DNA from: Hyphomonas jannaschiana VP2
Lineage (GTDB): Bacteria > Pseudomonadota > Alphaproteobacteria > Caulobacterales > Hyphomonadaceae
Length of the DNA: 64,000 nt
NCBI RefSeq assembly: GCF_000685215.1
Contig: NZ_ARYJ01000001.1
Span: 434,001 to 498,000 of the forward strand
Direction: 5' to 3'
Part shown: positions 8,413 to 17,388 of the stretch, piece by piece
Position numbering within the stretch: position 1 is the first letter of the stretch
How the letters are laid out: each line of letters opens with the position of its first letter
Notes under the pieces: model-generated
Database searches by the model: none
Seen by the model: only the letters and a program-made list of their open reading frames with translations
What the model was told of the DNA's origin: nothing
Program-made: the position numbers and the translations under genes

Positions 8413-8448
8413 ACGCGCAGCGTTTGATCCGACAGCGCCGTTGCGTCA

Positions 8449-8491
8449 AGCAGCAACGATCCGCAAAACTGGTGTCCGGATTATGGCAACC
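8449..8491. repeat. Direct repeat, copy A (partner at 9141-9184)
   Basis: AGCAGCA, a short variable stretch, then CCGCAAAAC-GGTGTCCGGATT with one or two flanking mismatches recurs at 9141-9184. Copy A is the upstream region of the TVP38 gene; copy B is the corresponding end of its relic. The two copies flank the XRE-2TM gene. Confidence 0.7.
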
Positions 8492-8504
8492 CACCGCAGC
8501 TTGT

Positions 8505-8960
8505 TTATTCCTGTACACCCATCATCGCCTTGTGCCGGTTGACCAGTTCGAACAGGACGACGGCGAGGCCGTGCCCGGCCGTTCCGACCGTCCACCAGAT
8601 CATCGCCCACATCATGACATAGCTGCCGGTGCCGATATTGATGCCGGTGAAGAGGACCATGCCGAACAGGTAGCAGGCGAGGCTGATCCAGAAGGACAGG
8701 CGCAGGGCGGCCCCTTTGCGGGCGGCTTTCTGCTGCACCGCGGCCCGGGCTTCCGATTTGGGATCCACGGTCAGCGCCATGACATCGACATTGAACGCCG
8801 CCGCCAGTGCCATCAGCGACTCGCGCGAGGCCTTTTCCCCCTGCTCAATCCGCTGAACGGTTCGCAGGCCGATCCCGGCCAGGTCCGCCAGATGTTCCTG
8901 AGACCAGTGGCGCTCCTCGCGCCAGCGTTTGATCTTTGCGGCATCGGCGTGAAATTGCAT
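8505..8960 (-). CDS. XRE-family regulator with C-terminal 2TM domain
   Basis: A 151-aa protein. Residues 5-62 are a Cro/CI-type helix-turn-helix (WSQEHLADLAGIGLRTVQRIEQG). After a short linker, residues about 88-145 hold two transmembrane helices (SFWISLACYLFGMVLF, then a Met/Trp-rich second one). This HTH-2TM architecture is common in proteobacteria; such proteins are thought to be membrane-tethered regulators, ligand unknown. The gene sits between an intact TVP38 gene and a relic of that gene, flanked by direct repeats, so it was either inserted or trapped by a local duplication. Confidence 0.8.
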   Translation of the reverse strand: MQFHADAAKIKRWREERHWSQEHLADLAGIGLRTVQRIEQGEKASRESLMALAAAFNVDVMALTVDPKSEARAAVQQKAARKGAALRLSFWISLACYLFGMVLFTGINIGTGSYVMMWAMIWWTVGTAGHGLAVVLFELVNRHKAMMGVQE

Positions 8961-9073
8961 GGCTCATACTCCATCTGAAGGGTTGCGTTATGTCCACCCG
9001 AAAGAGCGGAAAAAACGGTCCCCGGCCACGCCAGGCGGGCGTCACGGGCCCGCCAGAAGGCCGCCAATGCCCC

Positions 9074-9184
9074 GCCGTCCACCCGGGCGGCCATCGCCTC
9101 CCCACCCGGCAGGATGCTCGGCTTGCACAGCACGAAAACAAGCAGCAGCGCCCCGCAAAACGGGTGTCCGGATTGAGGCAGCCC
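9074..9184 (-). pseudogene. Relic of a duplicated TVP38 gene N terminus
   Basis: Bases 9074-9147 align without gaps to 8254-8327 (codons for the start region of the TVP38 gene, roughly three quarters of positions identical). Bases 9148-9184 then align to 8456-8491, the sequence upstream of that gene. The 128 bp in between (8328-8455) are missing from the relic, and the junction is AGCAGCA, which occurs at both ends of the missing segment in the intact copy. The relic therefore arose by duplication followed by a deletion between short direct repeats. It encodes no intact protein. Confidence 0.7.
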
Positions 9185-9190
9185 CTGCAA

Positions 9191-9889
9191 TCAGGATTTT
9201 TTACGCCGCCCGCCCCGTTTTTTCATCGCCCGCTCGCTGGCTTCGGACATCGGCGCCATCAGGCCGGCGGTGATCATGTCGATCAGGGTTTCGACCTGAA
9301 GTTCGAAATCGGGTGAGGCGCCCGCCTGCTCCGCTTCGAACGCGGCGAGGCAATTCACGCACTGGTCGCTCGCTGCCAGCAGCCGTGTGCGAATGACCTG
9401 TTCCGGCAAATGGGTCATCAGCTGTTTCAGCCGGTCGGCCGCAAGGAACCAGCCGGTCATCAGGTCTGCCGGAGCGAGCTGGATCACGAGTTGTTTTTCC
9501 CGCGTCGCCCGCGCCATGAACTGGACATAGTGATTGCCCTCCTCTCTCGGCCGCAACTCCTCGGCCAGCGGCCAGACCCAGGTGCTGACCAGCGCGCGGG
9601 CTTCCTCAGTCCCGCCGGTCGGCTGGACCTCCTCCAGCAGGGCCAGGCGCTTCGGGTTCACATAGCGCATCCGGTTTTCGAAAACGGCTTCCACCAGCTG
9701 GTCGCGCGATCCGAAATGATACTGGATGGCGGAAGCGTTCTTCTGGTTCGCCGCCTCGCTGATCTGACGGAAAGAGGCACCGTGCAGGCCATATTCGGCG
9801 AACAGGGATTCTGCCGCTTCGATAATCGCCGTCCGGCCGTTTTTCGTTTCGCTCTGACGGGTCAATTCCCTGTGCCCCTTGCCTGACAT
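9191..9889 (-). CDS. TetR/AcrR-family transcriptional regulator
   Basis: A 232-aa repressor-type protein. Residues about 18-65 are the TetR helix-turn-helix (AAESLFAEYGLHGASFRQIS, then a KNASAIQYHFGSRDQL region). The rest is an all-helical ligand domain ending in a lysine/arginine-rich tail. I place the start at the ATG at 9889 rather than at the in-frame TTG at 9943, because the N terminus then fits the family. It is divergent from a fatty acid/sterol hydroxylase gene followed by a P450. A palindrome at 9944-9961 between them is the likely operator, so it probably controls the hydroxylase-P450 unit in response to a lipid or terpenoid ligand (inference). Confidence 0.85.
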   Translation of the reverse strand: MSGKGHRELTRQSETKNGRTAIIEAAESLFAEYGLHGASFRQISEAANQKNASAIQYHFGSRDQLVEAVFENRMRYVNPKRLALLEEVQPTGGTEEARALVSTWVWPLAEELRPREEGNHYVQFMARATREKQLVIQLAPADLMTGWFLAADRLKQLMTHLPEQVIRTRLLAASDQCVNCLAAFEAEQAGASPDFELQVETLIDMITAGLMAPMSEASERAMKKRGGRRKKS

Positions 9890-9943
9890 TCTGGGTCGCC
9901 GCCTCTCTATGCCGCGATCCCGGTCATTATGACAGTTGCCCAA

Positions 9944-9961
9944 TTAATGCATATACATTAA
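9944..9961. promoter_or_regulatory. Candidate TetR operator
   Basis: TTAATG-CATATA-CATTAA is an inverted repeat with 6-bp perfect arms in an A+T-rich pocket between the divergent tetR and hydroxylase genes, where a TetR protein would control both. The arms are exact; binding is inferred from position. Confidence 0.5.
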
Positions 9962-10047
9962 ATGTGACCTCACAACAGGAGAGAGGCGGCCACGCGCACG
10001 TCTCCACACGACGGAAACTCAAGCGAAACAGACGAGGACCCAACACA

Positions 10048-10905
10048 ATGCCGGACCACACTTTCACACTCTCGGACGCACTCTGGGTCTATCTGGCGAC
10101 GCTGATCATCTTCATTATCGAGGCCCTGACCGGCCGGCTGCGCACCTATACCAGGCGCGACTTCGGTCTGACGGTGCTGACCTTCCTGACAAATTCGGCC
10201 ACGACGCGGCCCCTGATGGCGCTGGCCGTCGGCTACCTGGCCGCATGGCTGGTCCCTGCAGGCGCGGGCTTCGCCGCCTCCGTTCCGATCTGGCAGGCGG
10301 CGCTGATCGTCTTCTTCACCGTGGAGTTCGCCTTTTACTGGATCCACCGCTGGGGACATGTCGGCCAGAAGAAAGGCCACAAGCTGGCCTGGCTGTGGAA
10401 GATCCACCGCACGCACCATTCCGCGACGACCATGAATTCGTCCATCGTGCAGCGCCAGAACATCTTCTGGGCCGTGTTCACGCCGCACATCTGGATGATT
10501 GCGCTGTTCATCTATGCCGGCATGGAACCGGGGGTCGCCATCTACATGGTTGTCTTCTATCTCTGGAACACATTCACCCACATGCACTGGCGCGCAGACG
10601 CCCGCCTGCTGTCGAGCCCCGCCTTCCGCGCCCTGTCGCATGTCTTCATTATGCCGACCATGCACCACGCCCATCACGGCTATGGCAAGAACGGCAAGAT
10701 GTACTGCAATTACGGCCTGTGCCTCTCCGTCTTCGACTGGATGTTCGGCACGCTCTTCCTGCCAGACGACCAGCCGTCCCGCTACGGCGTACCGGGCGGA
10801 CAGGTTCACTGGGCCGAAGAAGCCTTCTACCCGCTGAACCTGTTCGGCAAGCGCCCGAAGGAACAGCCGGCCTACAGCACCGCGACCGAAGGGGACCTTC
10901 CGTAA
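10048..10905 (+). CDS. Sterol desaturase / fatty acid hydroxylase family protein
   Basis: A 285-aa integral membrane di-iron enzyme. The histidine clusters are all present: WIHRWGH and HKLAWLWKIHRTHHS in the middle, and MHHAHHGYG toward the C terminus; they coordinate the iron pair that inserts oxygen into lipid or sterol-like substrates. Hydrophobic segments near residues 10-30, 55-75, 80-100 and 145-170 embed it in the membrane. The ATG at 10048 is chosen: GAGGA lies upstream and the frame further up is basic and unlike the family. A P450 gene follows on the same strand after about 160 nt. Confidence 0.85.
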   Translation: MPDHTFTLSDALWVYLATLIIFIIEALTGRLRTYTRRDFGLTVLTFLTNSATTRPLMALAVGYLAAWLVPAGAGFAASVPIWQAALIVFFTVEFAFYWIHRWGHVGQKKGHKLAWLWKIHRTHHSATTMNSSIVQRQNIFWAVFTPHIWMIALFIYAGMEPGVAIYMVVFYLWNTFTHMHWRADARLLSSPAFRALSHVFIMPTMHHAHHGYGKNGKMYCNYGLCLSVFDWMFGTLFLPDDQPSRYGVPGGQVHWAEEAFYPLNLFGKRPKEQPAYSTATEGDLP

Positions 10906-11066
10906 GCGACGTGAAAGCCTGCCCCGGACAGACCACTGGCGGGCAGCGCTCATCCCGCAACGGGGCGCATTGTCCTGCGAGCCGAAAATGGCGATTTCCT
11001 CGCGGCACGGCTTGACGCCGGGCCGCGGGACGTCGTCTGCTTCCCTAAAAGAAAAGGGAGGAAATC

Positions 11067-12374
11067 ATGGCCGACGGAACAGCCGCCTTTCCGGGCTTCA
11101 AACGGGACACGCTGGATGACGAGATCGTCCATCCGGACCTCTATGCCAGCTGGGATATCCACGAGGTCTACACGAAGCTGCGGCGGGACGACCCGGTGCA
11201 CTGGACCCAGCCGGACGGGTTCCGCCCCTTCTGGTCGATCACCAAACATGCAGACATTCTGGAGGTCGAGAAGAACAACAAGATCTTCATCAATCACGAC
11301 CGCACCTATCTGAGCCCGAAGGCCGGAGAGGAGTGGATCAAGGCCACGACCGGCGACACCCACCTCTTCCGCACGCTGGTCGATCTCGACGACCCGGTGC
11401 ACATGAAGCTGCGCGCCCTGACCCAGTCCTGGTTCATGCCGCCAAACCTGCGCAAGCTGGAGACCCGTATCGCCGCGCTCGCCAAGGAGCATGTCGACCA
11501 TATGGCAAGCCTCGGCGGGGAATGCGACTTCGTGAAGGAAGTCGCCCTCTGGTATCCGCTGCGCGTGATCATGGAGATTCTCGGCGTTCCGAGGTCTGAT
11601 GAAAAATTCATGCTGAAGATGACGCAGGAAATCTTCGGTCCCGGCGACCCGGACGTGGCGGGCGAAAGCGACAACAAGTCCGAAGACGGGCAGACCATGA
11701 CCAGCGACCAGGGCGTCGACCTGCTCAAGACCGCGCAGGAACTGTTCCAGTATTTCGGCGCAATCACGGAAGACCGGCGCGCCAATCCGCGCGACGATGT
11801 TTCCACCGTCATCGCCAATGGCCAGATCGACGGCCAGCCGATCGGCGAACGCGAAGCGATGAGCTATTACATCATCGTCGCCACAGCCGGGCATGACACG
11901 ACCAGCTCCACCGTCTCCGGCGGCATGCTGGAACTGATCCGGCGCCCGGACCAGCTGGCGAAGCTCAAGAACGACCTCTCCCTCCTGCCGAATGCCATCG
12001 AGGAAATGATCCGCTGGACGACGCCGGTGAAACATTTCATGCGCACGGCGACGGAGGATTACACGCTCCGTGACAAGACGATCAAGAAAGGCGACGGGCT
12101 CGCCCTGTTCTACTGGTCCGGCAACCGCGATGAAGAGGTCTTCGACGATCCGTTCGAATTCCGCGTCGACCGCGACGTGAAGAAACAGGTCGCCTTCGGC
12201 TATGGCGTCCATGTCTGTCTGGGCATGCACCTCGCCCGGATGGAGATCAAAGCCCTGCTGAACGAGCTGCTGCCGCGCCTTGAGTCGATCGAACTGGCCG
12301 GGGAGCCGCAAAGCACCCGCGCCAATTTCGTCTCCGGCCTGAAAAGCCTGCCGGTGAAGTACAAGCTCAGCTAA
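11067..12374 (+). CDS. Cytochrome P450
   Basis: A 435-aa soluble bacterial P450. The heme-binding loop FGYGVHVCLGMHLAR has thiolate ligand Cys384. The I-helix oxygen-activation motif is AGHDTTSS, and the K-helix pair appears as EEMIRW. Such class I enzymes need a ferredoxin and reductase, neither of which is adjacent. Substrate is unknown; sequence context (TetR, lipid hydroxylase) and general similarity to sterol/terpene or fatty acid hydroxylating CYPs make a lipophilic substrate likely. GGGAGGA sits 4 nt before the ATG. Its last codons overlap the end of the opposite-strand flavoprotein gene by 8 nt. Confidence 0.93.
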   Translation: MADGTAAFPGFKRDTLDDEIVHPDLYASWDIHEVYTKLRRDDPVHWTQPDGFRPFWSITKHADILEVEKNNKIFINHDRTYLSPKAGEEWIKATTGDTHLFRTLVDLDDPVHMKLRALTQSWFMPPNLRKLETRIAALAKEHVDHMASLGGECDFVKEVALWYPLRVIMEILGVPRSDEKFMLKMTQEIFGPGDPDVAGESDNKSEDGQTMTSDQGVDLLKTAQELFQYFGAITEDRRANPRDDVSTVIANGQIDGQPIGEREAMSYYIIVATAGHDTTSSTVSGGMLELIRRPDQLAKLKNDLSLLPNAIEEMIRWTTPVKHFMRTATEDYTLRDKTIKKGDGLALFYWSGNRDEEVFDDPFEFRVDRDVKKQVAFGYGVHVCLGMHLARMEIKALLNELLPRLESIELAGEPQSTRANFVSGLKSLPVKYKLS

Positions 12375-13569
12375 CGCGCTCGGCGGCTGCGGCGGCGCTC
12401 GCCCAGGCCCATTGGAAATTGTAGCCACCGAGCCAGCCGGTGACGTCGACGCATTCGCCGATGAAGTGGAGGCCCGGCACATGACGGCTCTCCATGGTGC
12501 GGGAGGACAAGCCCGCCGTGTCCACACCGCCGGCCGTCACCTCCGCCGTGCGATAGCCTTCGGTCCCGGCCGGGCGCACCTGCCAGCTTGTGAGGGCGGC
12601 GGCGAGCCCCTCCAGCGTGGCATGTGACAGGTCCGCCAGCCGCGCAGCCGGGGCGAGCCCTTCGCGTCGCAGGATGAGCTCGGCCAGCCGCTTGGCGAAC
12701 AGGCCTTCGAGCGCCGTCGCCAGCGTCTGCATCGGCCGGTCCTGCTTCGTTTCTTTCAGCTGTCCGGCAATGTCCGTATCCGGCAACAGGGTCAGCGCCA
12801 CCGCCTCCCCCGGTTGCCAATAGGACGACACCTGAAGGATGGCCGGACCGGAAAGACCGCGGTGCGTGAACAGCATCGCTTCCTCGAAGGCCGCTCCGCC
12901 CGCAGCCGCGCGCACGTCGCAGGCAACACCGGAGATGGAGGCGAAGTCTTCATGGTCTGCGCCGGTGAACACGAAGGGTACGAGCGCCGCCCGCGTCGGC
13001 ACGATGTCATGCCCGAACTGGCGGGCGATGTCATAGGCAAGGCCCGTCGCGCCCATCTTGGGAATGGAAAGTCCGCCCGTCGCCACGACCAGTTTCGGCG
13101 TGGAGAACGTGGCCCCGGAAGTCTCAACCCGGAACCTGCCAGCGGCATGGGTCACTGCCTCAATTTTCGTTTCGAGGCGCAGCTCCCCCTGCCCCTTCTC
13201 CAGCTCGTCCAGCAGCATCTGGATGATCGCGCCGGATTTCTGGTCACAGAACAGCTGGCCGAGGGTCTTCTCGTGCCAGGTCAGGCCGTGGGCGGCCATG
13301 AGGCTGGTGAAGTCCCACGGCGTGTAACGCGCCAGCGCGGATTTCGCGAAATGCGGGTTCTGGCTGATGAACCGGTTCGCCGCGGTTTCCAGATTGGTGA
13401 AGTTGCACCGCCCGCCGCCGGAGATGCGCACCTTCTCCGCGGGCTTGGCAGCATGGTCCAGCACCACCACGCGCTGGCCCGCCTGTCCCATGCGCGCGCC
13501 GCAGAACAGGCCCGCCGCTCCGGCGCCCAGCACGATCGCATCATATTCAAGGGGCGGCGCCGCAGACAT
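12367..13569 (-). CDS. BaiN/RdsA-like NAD(P)/FAD-dependent oxidoreductase (HI0933 family)
   Basis: A 400-residue flavoprotein. The N-terminal Rossmann dinucleotide motif GAGAAGLFCG is followed by the family-specific RISGGGRCNFTN loop. ATGGLSIPKMGATG lies mid-protein, and the C-terminal HFIGECVDVTGWLGGYNFQWAW closes the FAD site. All are hallmarks of the HI0933/BaiN/YhiN group, whose physiological substrates are mostly uncertain. I use the ATG at 13569; the longer frame to 13605 adds a non-conserved extension. It converges on the P450 gene with an 8-nt overlap of coding ends. Confidence 0.88.
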   Translation of the reverse strand: MSAAPPLEYDAIVLGAGAAGLFCGARMGQAGQRVVVLDHAAKPAEKVRISGGGRCNFTNLETAANRFISQNPHFAKSALARYTPWDFTSLMAAHGLTWHEKTLGQLFCDQKSGAIIQMLLDELEKGQGELRLETKIEAVTHAAGRFRVETSGATFSTPKLVVATGGLSIPKMGATGLAYDIARQFGHDIVPTRAALVPFVFTGADHEDFASISGVACDVRAAAGGAAFEEAMLFTHRGLSGPAILQVSSYWQPGEAVALTLLPDTDIAGQLKETKQDRPMQTLATALEGLFAKRLAELILRREGLAPAARLADLSHATLEGLAAALTSWQVRPAGTEGYRTAEVTAGGVDTAGLSSRTMESRHVPGLHFIGECVDVTGWLGGYNFQWAWASAAAAAERVS

Positions 13570-13730
13570 GCCGGGCCTATGCCGCACACTCGCCCCCGGA
13601 AGCAAGCGGCGATGATTCCCCTAAGGCGTGAAAATCAGCTGCAACTGCTACAGATCTTCGCATTCCCGGCGGCATCGCATTGACTTTCAACGCCCAAGGT
13701 TTTCTAGCTCGGGGAAACGGGGGACACTGC

Positions 13731-16670
13731 GTGAAGTTGAATTTCTGGCTCAATCCGTTTGCCGCTCTGGCAAGCGATGATGTTCTGTTCGGAACCGGCC
13801 TGTTCCGCCCGCTCTTCCCTTTCCAGATGGACGCGTCCGCGCTCCAGTCCAGCAAACTGGTTGCAGCAGAGGCCGCTCCGCCCATCGAGGGAACGGAAGG
13901 AAACGATGCGCTCTACGGCACGGATGGCGACGATGTCGTCTATGGTTATGGCGGCGAAGACTATATCCGCACCTATGAAGGCGACGACCTGATCTATGGC
14001 GGGGATGACCGCGATTACATCCTTGTCGCTGGCGGCTCCAACACGGTCTATGGCGGCAATGGTGACGATGAAATCACCATGTCGACCTATGGGGTGACGC
14101 AGCCTTCCGACTTCGTTGACCACTTGTATGGCGAGGACGGCAATGACGTTATCTACGGAAATGTCGGGGACGACTTTCTGGATGGCGGTGCAGGCGATGA
14201 CTATTTGCTGGGCGGACGCGGGAATGACTCCCTGACAGGCGGCACCGGCGCCGACACGTTTGACTTCAATTATTACGAAGACAGCCTCGACCAGGACGTG
14301 GTTGAGGATTTCAATGTTGCCGAAGACATCGTCGACCTGATGGGGCTGTATTCACGCGCGCTCGGCATATCCGTGTTCGAAAATGCCGTACAGTCTGGCA
14401 ACGACGTGATTCTGGCGCATCCCAGCGGCCTCGGCTCGACACTGGTCCTTCGCAATGTGGACCTTGGCGACCTGACGGAATCGAACTTCCTGTTCTCTCC
14501 GCTCGTGGCTCAGGACGATGACCTCACTGTTTCCGCCACAGGTACGCTGACGGCGAATGTGCTGGACGATAATGGGAATGGTCCGGACACAAATGACTTC
14601 CAGAACACCACAGGCGTCTATGGCGTGTCGCTTGATCCGGACACACCGTTTTTCAGCTTCAGCACGGAGCCGCTCATTCTGGGTGAGGGCGCCACATTCT
14701 TCGTCAATCCCGATGGCAGCGTCGACCTCAATCTGAACGGCGCCTTTGACTATCTGCGTGATGGCGAGTCGCTGACGTTCCAAATCTATTATGAAATGCG
14801 CGATCAGGATGAGGCATATTCGGACCGCGGAACGATCAATCTGACGATCACCGGTGTCGATAATGACATCGACTACATTGAAGGCGGTATCGGTGACGAC
14901 ACGCTGACCGGCGGAACCACGGATGACCAGATCGTCGGCCTTGAGGGGAACGATACGATTGATGGCGCATCCGGCAACGACACTCTGGTTGGTCTGGAAG
15001 GTGACGATACCCTGACCGGCGGCACCGGCCGTGATTGGCTCTTCGGCGGAGATGGCAATGACATTCTTTCGGGCGGCATGGGCCCGGACCGCCTGTCCGG
15101 AGACGTCGGCAATGACACGCTGACGGGCGGTTCTGGTGCCGATACGTTCGTTTTCCTGCCAGAAACGGAAGAAGTCTATGTCGACGGGCAGCCCGAATAT
15201 ATTCCGGTTGCCATCGGCGATGACGTGATCACGGACTTCGACCCGTCTGAAGACCTGATCGATCTGTCCGGCTTCTCCAGCCGCAGCGTCCGCGAAGCTG
15301 TCGCTCTAAGCGCCGTTCAGTCCGGGGCCGATGTTGTCCTCACAATCGGGGGAGACTCGCCCGGCACAATTACGCTGCAGAACACGGATCTGGGGGACTT
15401 GTCGGAGGCGAACTTCGTATTCTTCCCGCTTGTCCTGCAGGATGACTATATCACCGTTTCTGCGTCTGGTCCGCTCACAGCCAATGTGCTTGATGACAAT
15501 GGCAATGGTGCCGACGCGTCCTACGGCGCCCCGCTCCAGGGCATGTACGGCACCTTCAGTCCCGCACTGAACAGCTCTTCCTATCCGGGCGGATGGTTCA
15601 CGTTTGGAGACGGGGTTCAGGTCGGCATCAATTATGATGGGTCGATCATCTACAATCCGAACGATGCGCTGGACTATCTGCGCGACGGCGAAAGCGTCAC
15701 CTATGAGATCGTCTACACAATCGGCAATGAAGACGGCTACCGGGATACCGCCACGCTCTATCTGTCCGTCACAGGCGAGGCGAACACAACGGGCTTCCAG
15801 GACGGGGACGGTGATGGCAACACCCTGACCGGAGGCACCGAAGACGACACGCTCAACGGCTTCGGCGGCAATGACACACTCGATGGCGCCACGGGGAATG
15901 ACCGGCTCCATGGCGGCGACGGGGAAGATGCACTGACAGGCGGGGCGGGCCGGGACCGTCTGTGGGGCGATGCCGGAAACGACACACTGAACGGCGGCCT
16001 CGGGCCCGACGCCCTGCTCGGCGGCGATGGCAATGACACACTCTATGGCGGCACAAGCTTCGACAAGCTGCTCGGCGGGTCCGGCGATGACATGCTGAAC
16101 GGTGAGGATGGCGACGACATCCTCTCCGGCGATGACGGAGACGACACGCTTTATGGCGGTGACGGTAACGACACCCTGAACGGCGGTGCAGGCAATGATG
16201 CGCTGTGGGGCGGTGAAGGAACCGACACGATGACCGGCGGCGCCGGCTTCGACGTGTTCTACATCGGCAATGGCGAAAACCAGGTCATCACGGACTTCAA
16301 CCCGACCGAGGACCGGATCGTGCTGGACGGCATGAACTTCTTCTACACCCAGGACGAGCTCGAACTGGTGCAGTCGGGCAAGGATGTGATCCTCACGCCG
16401 ATCGAAGACTCCGGCTATTTTTCCCTCACGATCCGAAATGTCTCGCTGGAGCAGCTGCAGGACTGGATGATCACCTATGAGATCATTCTCGGATCAGAGG
16501 CGGAAAGCGCCGCCAAGCCGGAGACGGCCGCGCCGGAATGGCTGCCTCTGCCTGAGCCTTCCCACGCCCTGCCCCAGCCGGACCTGTCGCACGATGACGG
16601 GGGCTACGCCCCCTATGACCCGGTCTTCGACCTCTTCGATTCCGCGCCGCCAGACTGGCACCTGGCCTGA
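13731..16670 (+). CDS. Large RTX-type calcium-binding repeat protein
   Basis: A 979-aa acidic protein with three clusters of GGxGxDxxx nonapeptides (about residues 55-175, 385-475 and 695-835), which form Ca2+-binding beta-rolls in type I-secreted proteins. Between clusters are two homologous blocks of about 200 residues, each with a DFxxxEDxxDL start, an AVQSGxDVxL middle and LTANVLDDNGNG. A shorter third copy follows the last cluster, so the protein grew by internal duplication. The tail (acidic, aromatic DLFDSAPPDW) may be the ABC exporter signal. There is no N-terminal signal peptide. I prefer the GTG at 13731, preceded by GGGGGA, over the upstream TTG. No exporter genes are nearby. Confidence 0.85.
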   Translation: MKLNFWLNPFAALASDDVLFGTGLFRPLFPFQMDASALQSSKLVAAEAAPPIEGTEGNDALYGTDGDDVVYGYGGEDYIRTYEGDDLIYGGDDRDYILVAGGSNTVYGGNGDDEITMSTYGVTQPSDFVDHLYGEDGNDVIYGNVGDDFLDGGAGDDYLLGGRGNDSLTGGTGADTFDFNYYEDSLDQDVVEDFNVAEDIVDLMGLYSRALGISVFENAVQSGNDVILAHPSGLGSTLVLRNVDLGDLTESNFLFSPLVAQDDDLTVSATGTLTANVLDDNGNGPDTNDFQNTTGVYGVSLDPDTPFFSFSTEPLILGEGATFFVNPDGSVDLNLNGAFDYLRDGESLTFQIYYEMRDQDEAYSDRGTINLTITGVDNDIDYIEGGIGDDTLTGGTTDDQIVGLEGNDTIDGASGNDTLVGLEGDDTLTGGTGRDWLFGGDGNDILSGGMGPDRLSGDVGNDTLTGGSGADTFVFLPETEEVYVDGQPEYIPVAIGDDVITDFDPSEDLIDLSGFSSRSVREAVALSAVQSGADVVLTIGGDSPGTITLQNTDLGDLSEANFVFFPLVLQDDYITVSASGPLTANVLDDNGNGADASYGAPLQGMYGTFSPALNSSSYPGGWFTFGDGVQVGINYDGSIIYNPNDALDYLRDGESVTYEIVYTIGNEDGYRDTATLYLSVTGEANTTGFQDGDGDGNTLTGGTEDDTLNGFGGNDTLDGATGNDRLHGGDGEDALTGGAGRDRLWGDAGNDTLNGGLGPDALLGGDGNDTLYGGTSFDKLLGGSGDDMLNGEDGDDILSGDDGDDTLYGGDGNDTLNGGAGNDALWGGEGTDTMTGGAGFDVFYIGNGENQVITDFNPTEDRIVLDGMNFFYTQDELELVQSGKDVILTPIEDSGYFSLTIRNVSLEQLQDWMITYEIILGSEAESAAKPETAAPEWLPLPEPSHALPQPDLSHDDGGYAPYDPVFDLFDSAPPDWHLA

Positions 16671-16774
16671 TCCCTTCGCGAGGCGTACCGCCCCTCGGTA
16701 AGGTTACGTATTGATTTTACCGGAGTCAGGGCCGACCCTGCCCGTCACAAATGGCAACCGTGCAGGAGGCGATT

Positions 16775-16927
16775 ATGGGGAATCTGACGGTCGACAATCT
16801 GGCAATTTACGCCCTTATCGGGTTTGGCTGTCTTGTCCTGATCATGGTGGGCATCACGGCCTGGGTTGTGCGCAAGGCGTTCAGCGCGCCGGTAACGCCG
16901 CCACAGGTCGAGCCGCCCAAGGACTAG
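16775..16927 (+). CDS. Small single-TM membrane protein (50 aa)
   Basis: A short ORF with a clear signal to start: AGGAGG lies 5 nt before the ATG at 16775. The product has one transmembrane helix (YALIGFGCLVLIMVGITAWVV), a basic VRK stop-transfer motif, and a short proline-rich tail ending PPKD. No family is recognised. It lies 21 nt upstream of the truncated globin gene on the same strand and is probably cotranscribed; a membrane partner of the globin is possible but unproven. Confidence 0.65.
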   Translation: MGNLTVDNLAIYALIGFGCLVLIMVGITAWVVRKAFSAPVTPPQVEPPKD

Positions 16928-16948
16928 AACAGGAACCATCCGGGCATC

Positions 16949-17383
16949 ATGACCGACACAATCCGCCGCTCCGGCGAAGAACGGCAGGCTTCGATCCAGC
17001 ACACTTCGGCCGCGCTCGGCATCGACGAGGCGCTGGTCTCGCAGCTGGTCGATACCTTCTATGCCCGCGTGCGTGAGGACGACCTGCTCGGCCCCATCTT
17101 CCAGTCGGCTTTGGGGGAGGACTGGGACCCGCACCTCGCCAAGCTGAAGGATTTCTGGTCCGCCATCGCGCTGGGCACGCGGCGCTATAATGGCCGCCCC
17201 ATGCCCGCGCATCTGCGCCTGTCAGACCGCATCAGCGAAGCCCATTTCGGGCGCTGGCTGGGCCTGTTCCGCGAAACCGTCGACGAGCTGATGCCGAATC
17301 CCGCCGCCGCCGACTTCTTCTACGACCGCGCGAACATGATCGGCCGGAATTTCCAGGCCATGATCTTCGCGCTGAACTCATGA
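16949..17383 (+). CDS. Group III truncated hemoglobin
   Basis: A 144-residue globin of the short 2/2 type. The helix with YARVREDDLLGPIF corresponds to the B-helix/CD start, the LAKLKDFWSAIALG stretch to the E-helix region, and AHFGRWLGLFRETVDEL contains the proximal histidine (F-helix). This arrangement matches group III truncated hemoglobins, known from Campylobacter and alphaproteobacteria, with proposed roles in nitric oxide or peroxide handling. The N terminus carries a 25-residue extension. It follows a small membrane protein gene and precedes the phosphate transporter by 108 nt. Confidence 0.88.
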   Translation: MTDTIRRSGEERQASIQHTSAALGIDEALVSQLVDTFYARVREDDLLGPIFQSALGEDWDPHLAKLKDFWSAIALGTRRYNGRPMPAHLRLSDRISEAHFGRWLGLFRETVDELMPNPAAADFFYDRANMIGRNFQAMIFALNS

Positions 17384-17388
17384 GTTTC

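Noticed and set aside
10950-12527. 525-codon minus-strand ORF opposite the P450
   Set aside because: Antisense shadow; the P450 carries all family motifs on the other strand.
13900-16260. CRISPR-like repeats
   Set aside because: The periodic sequence encodes RTX nonapeptides in frame and is degenerate at the DNA level.
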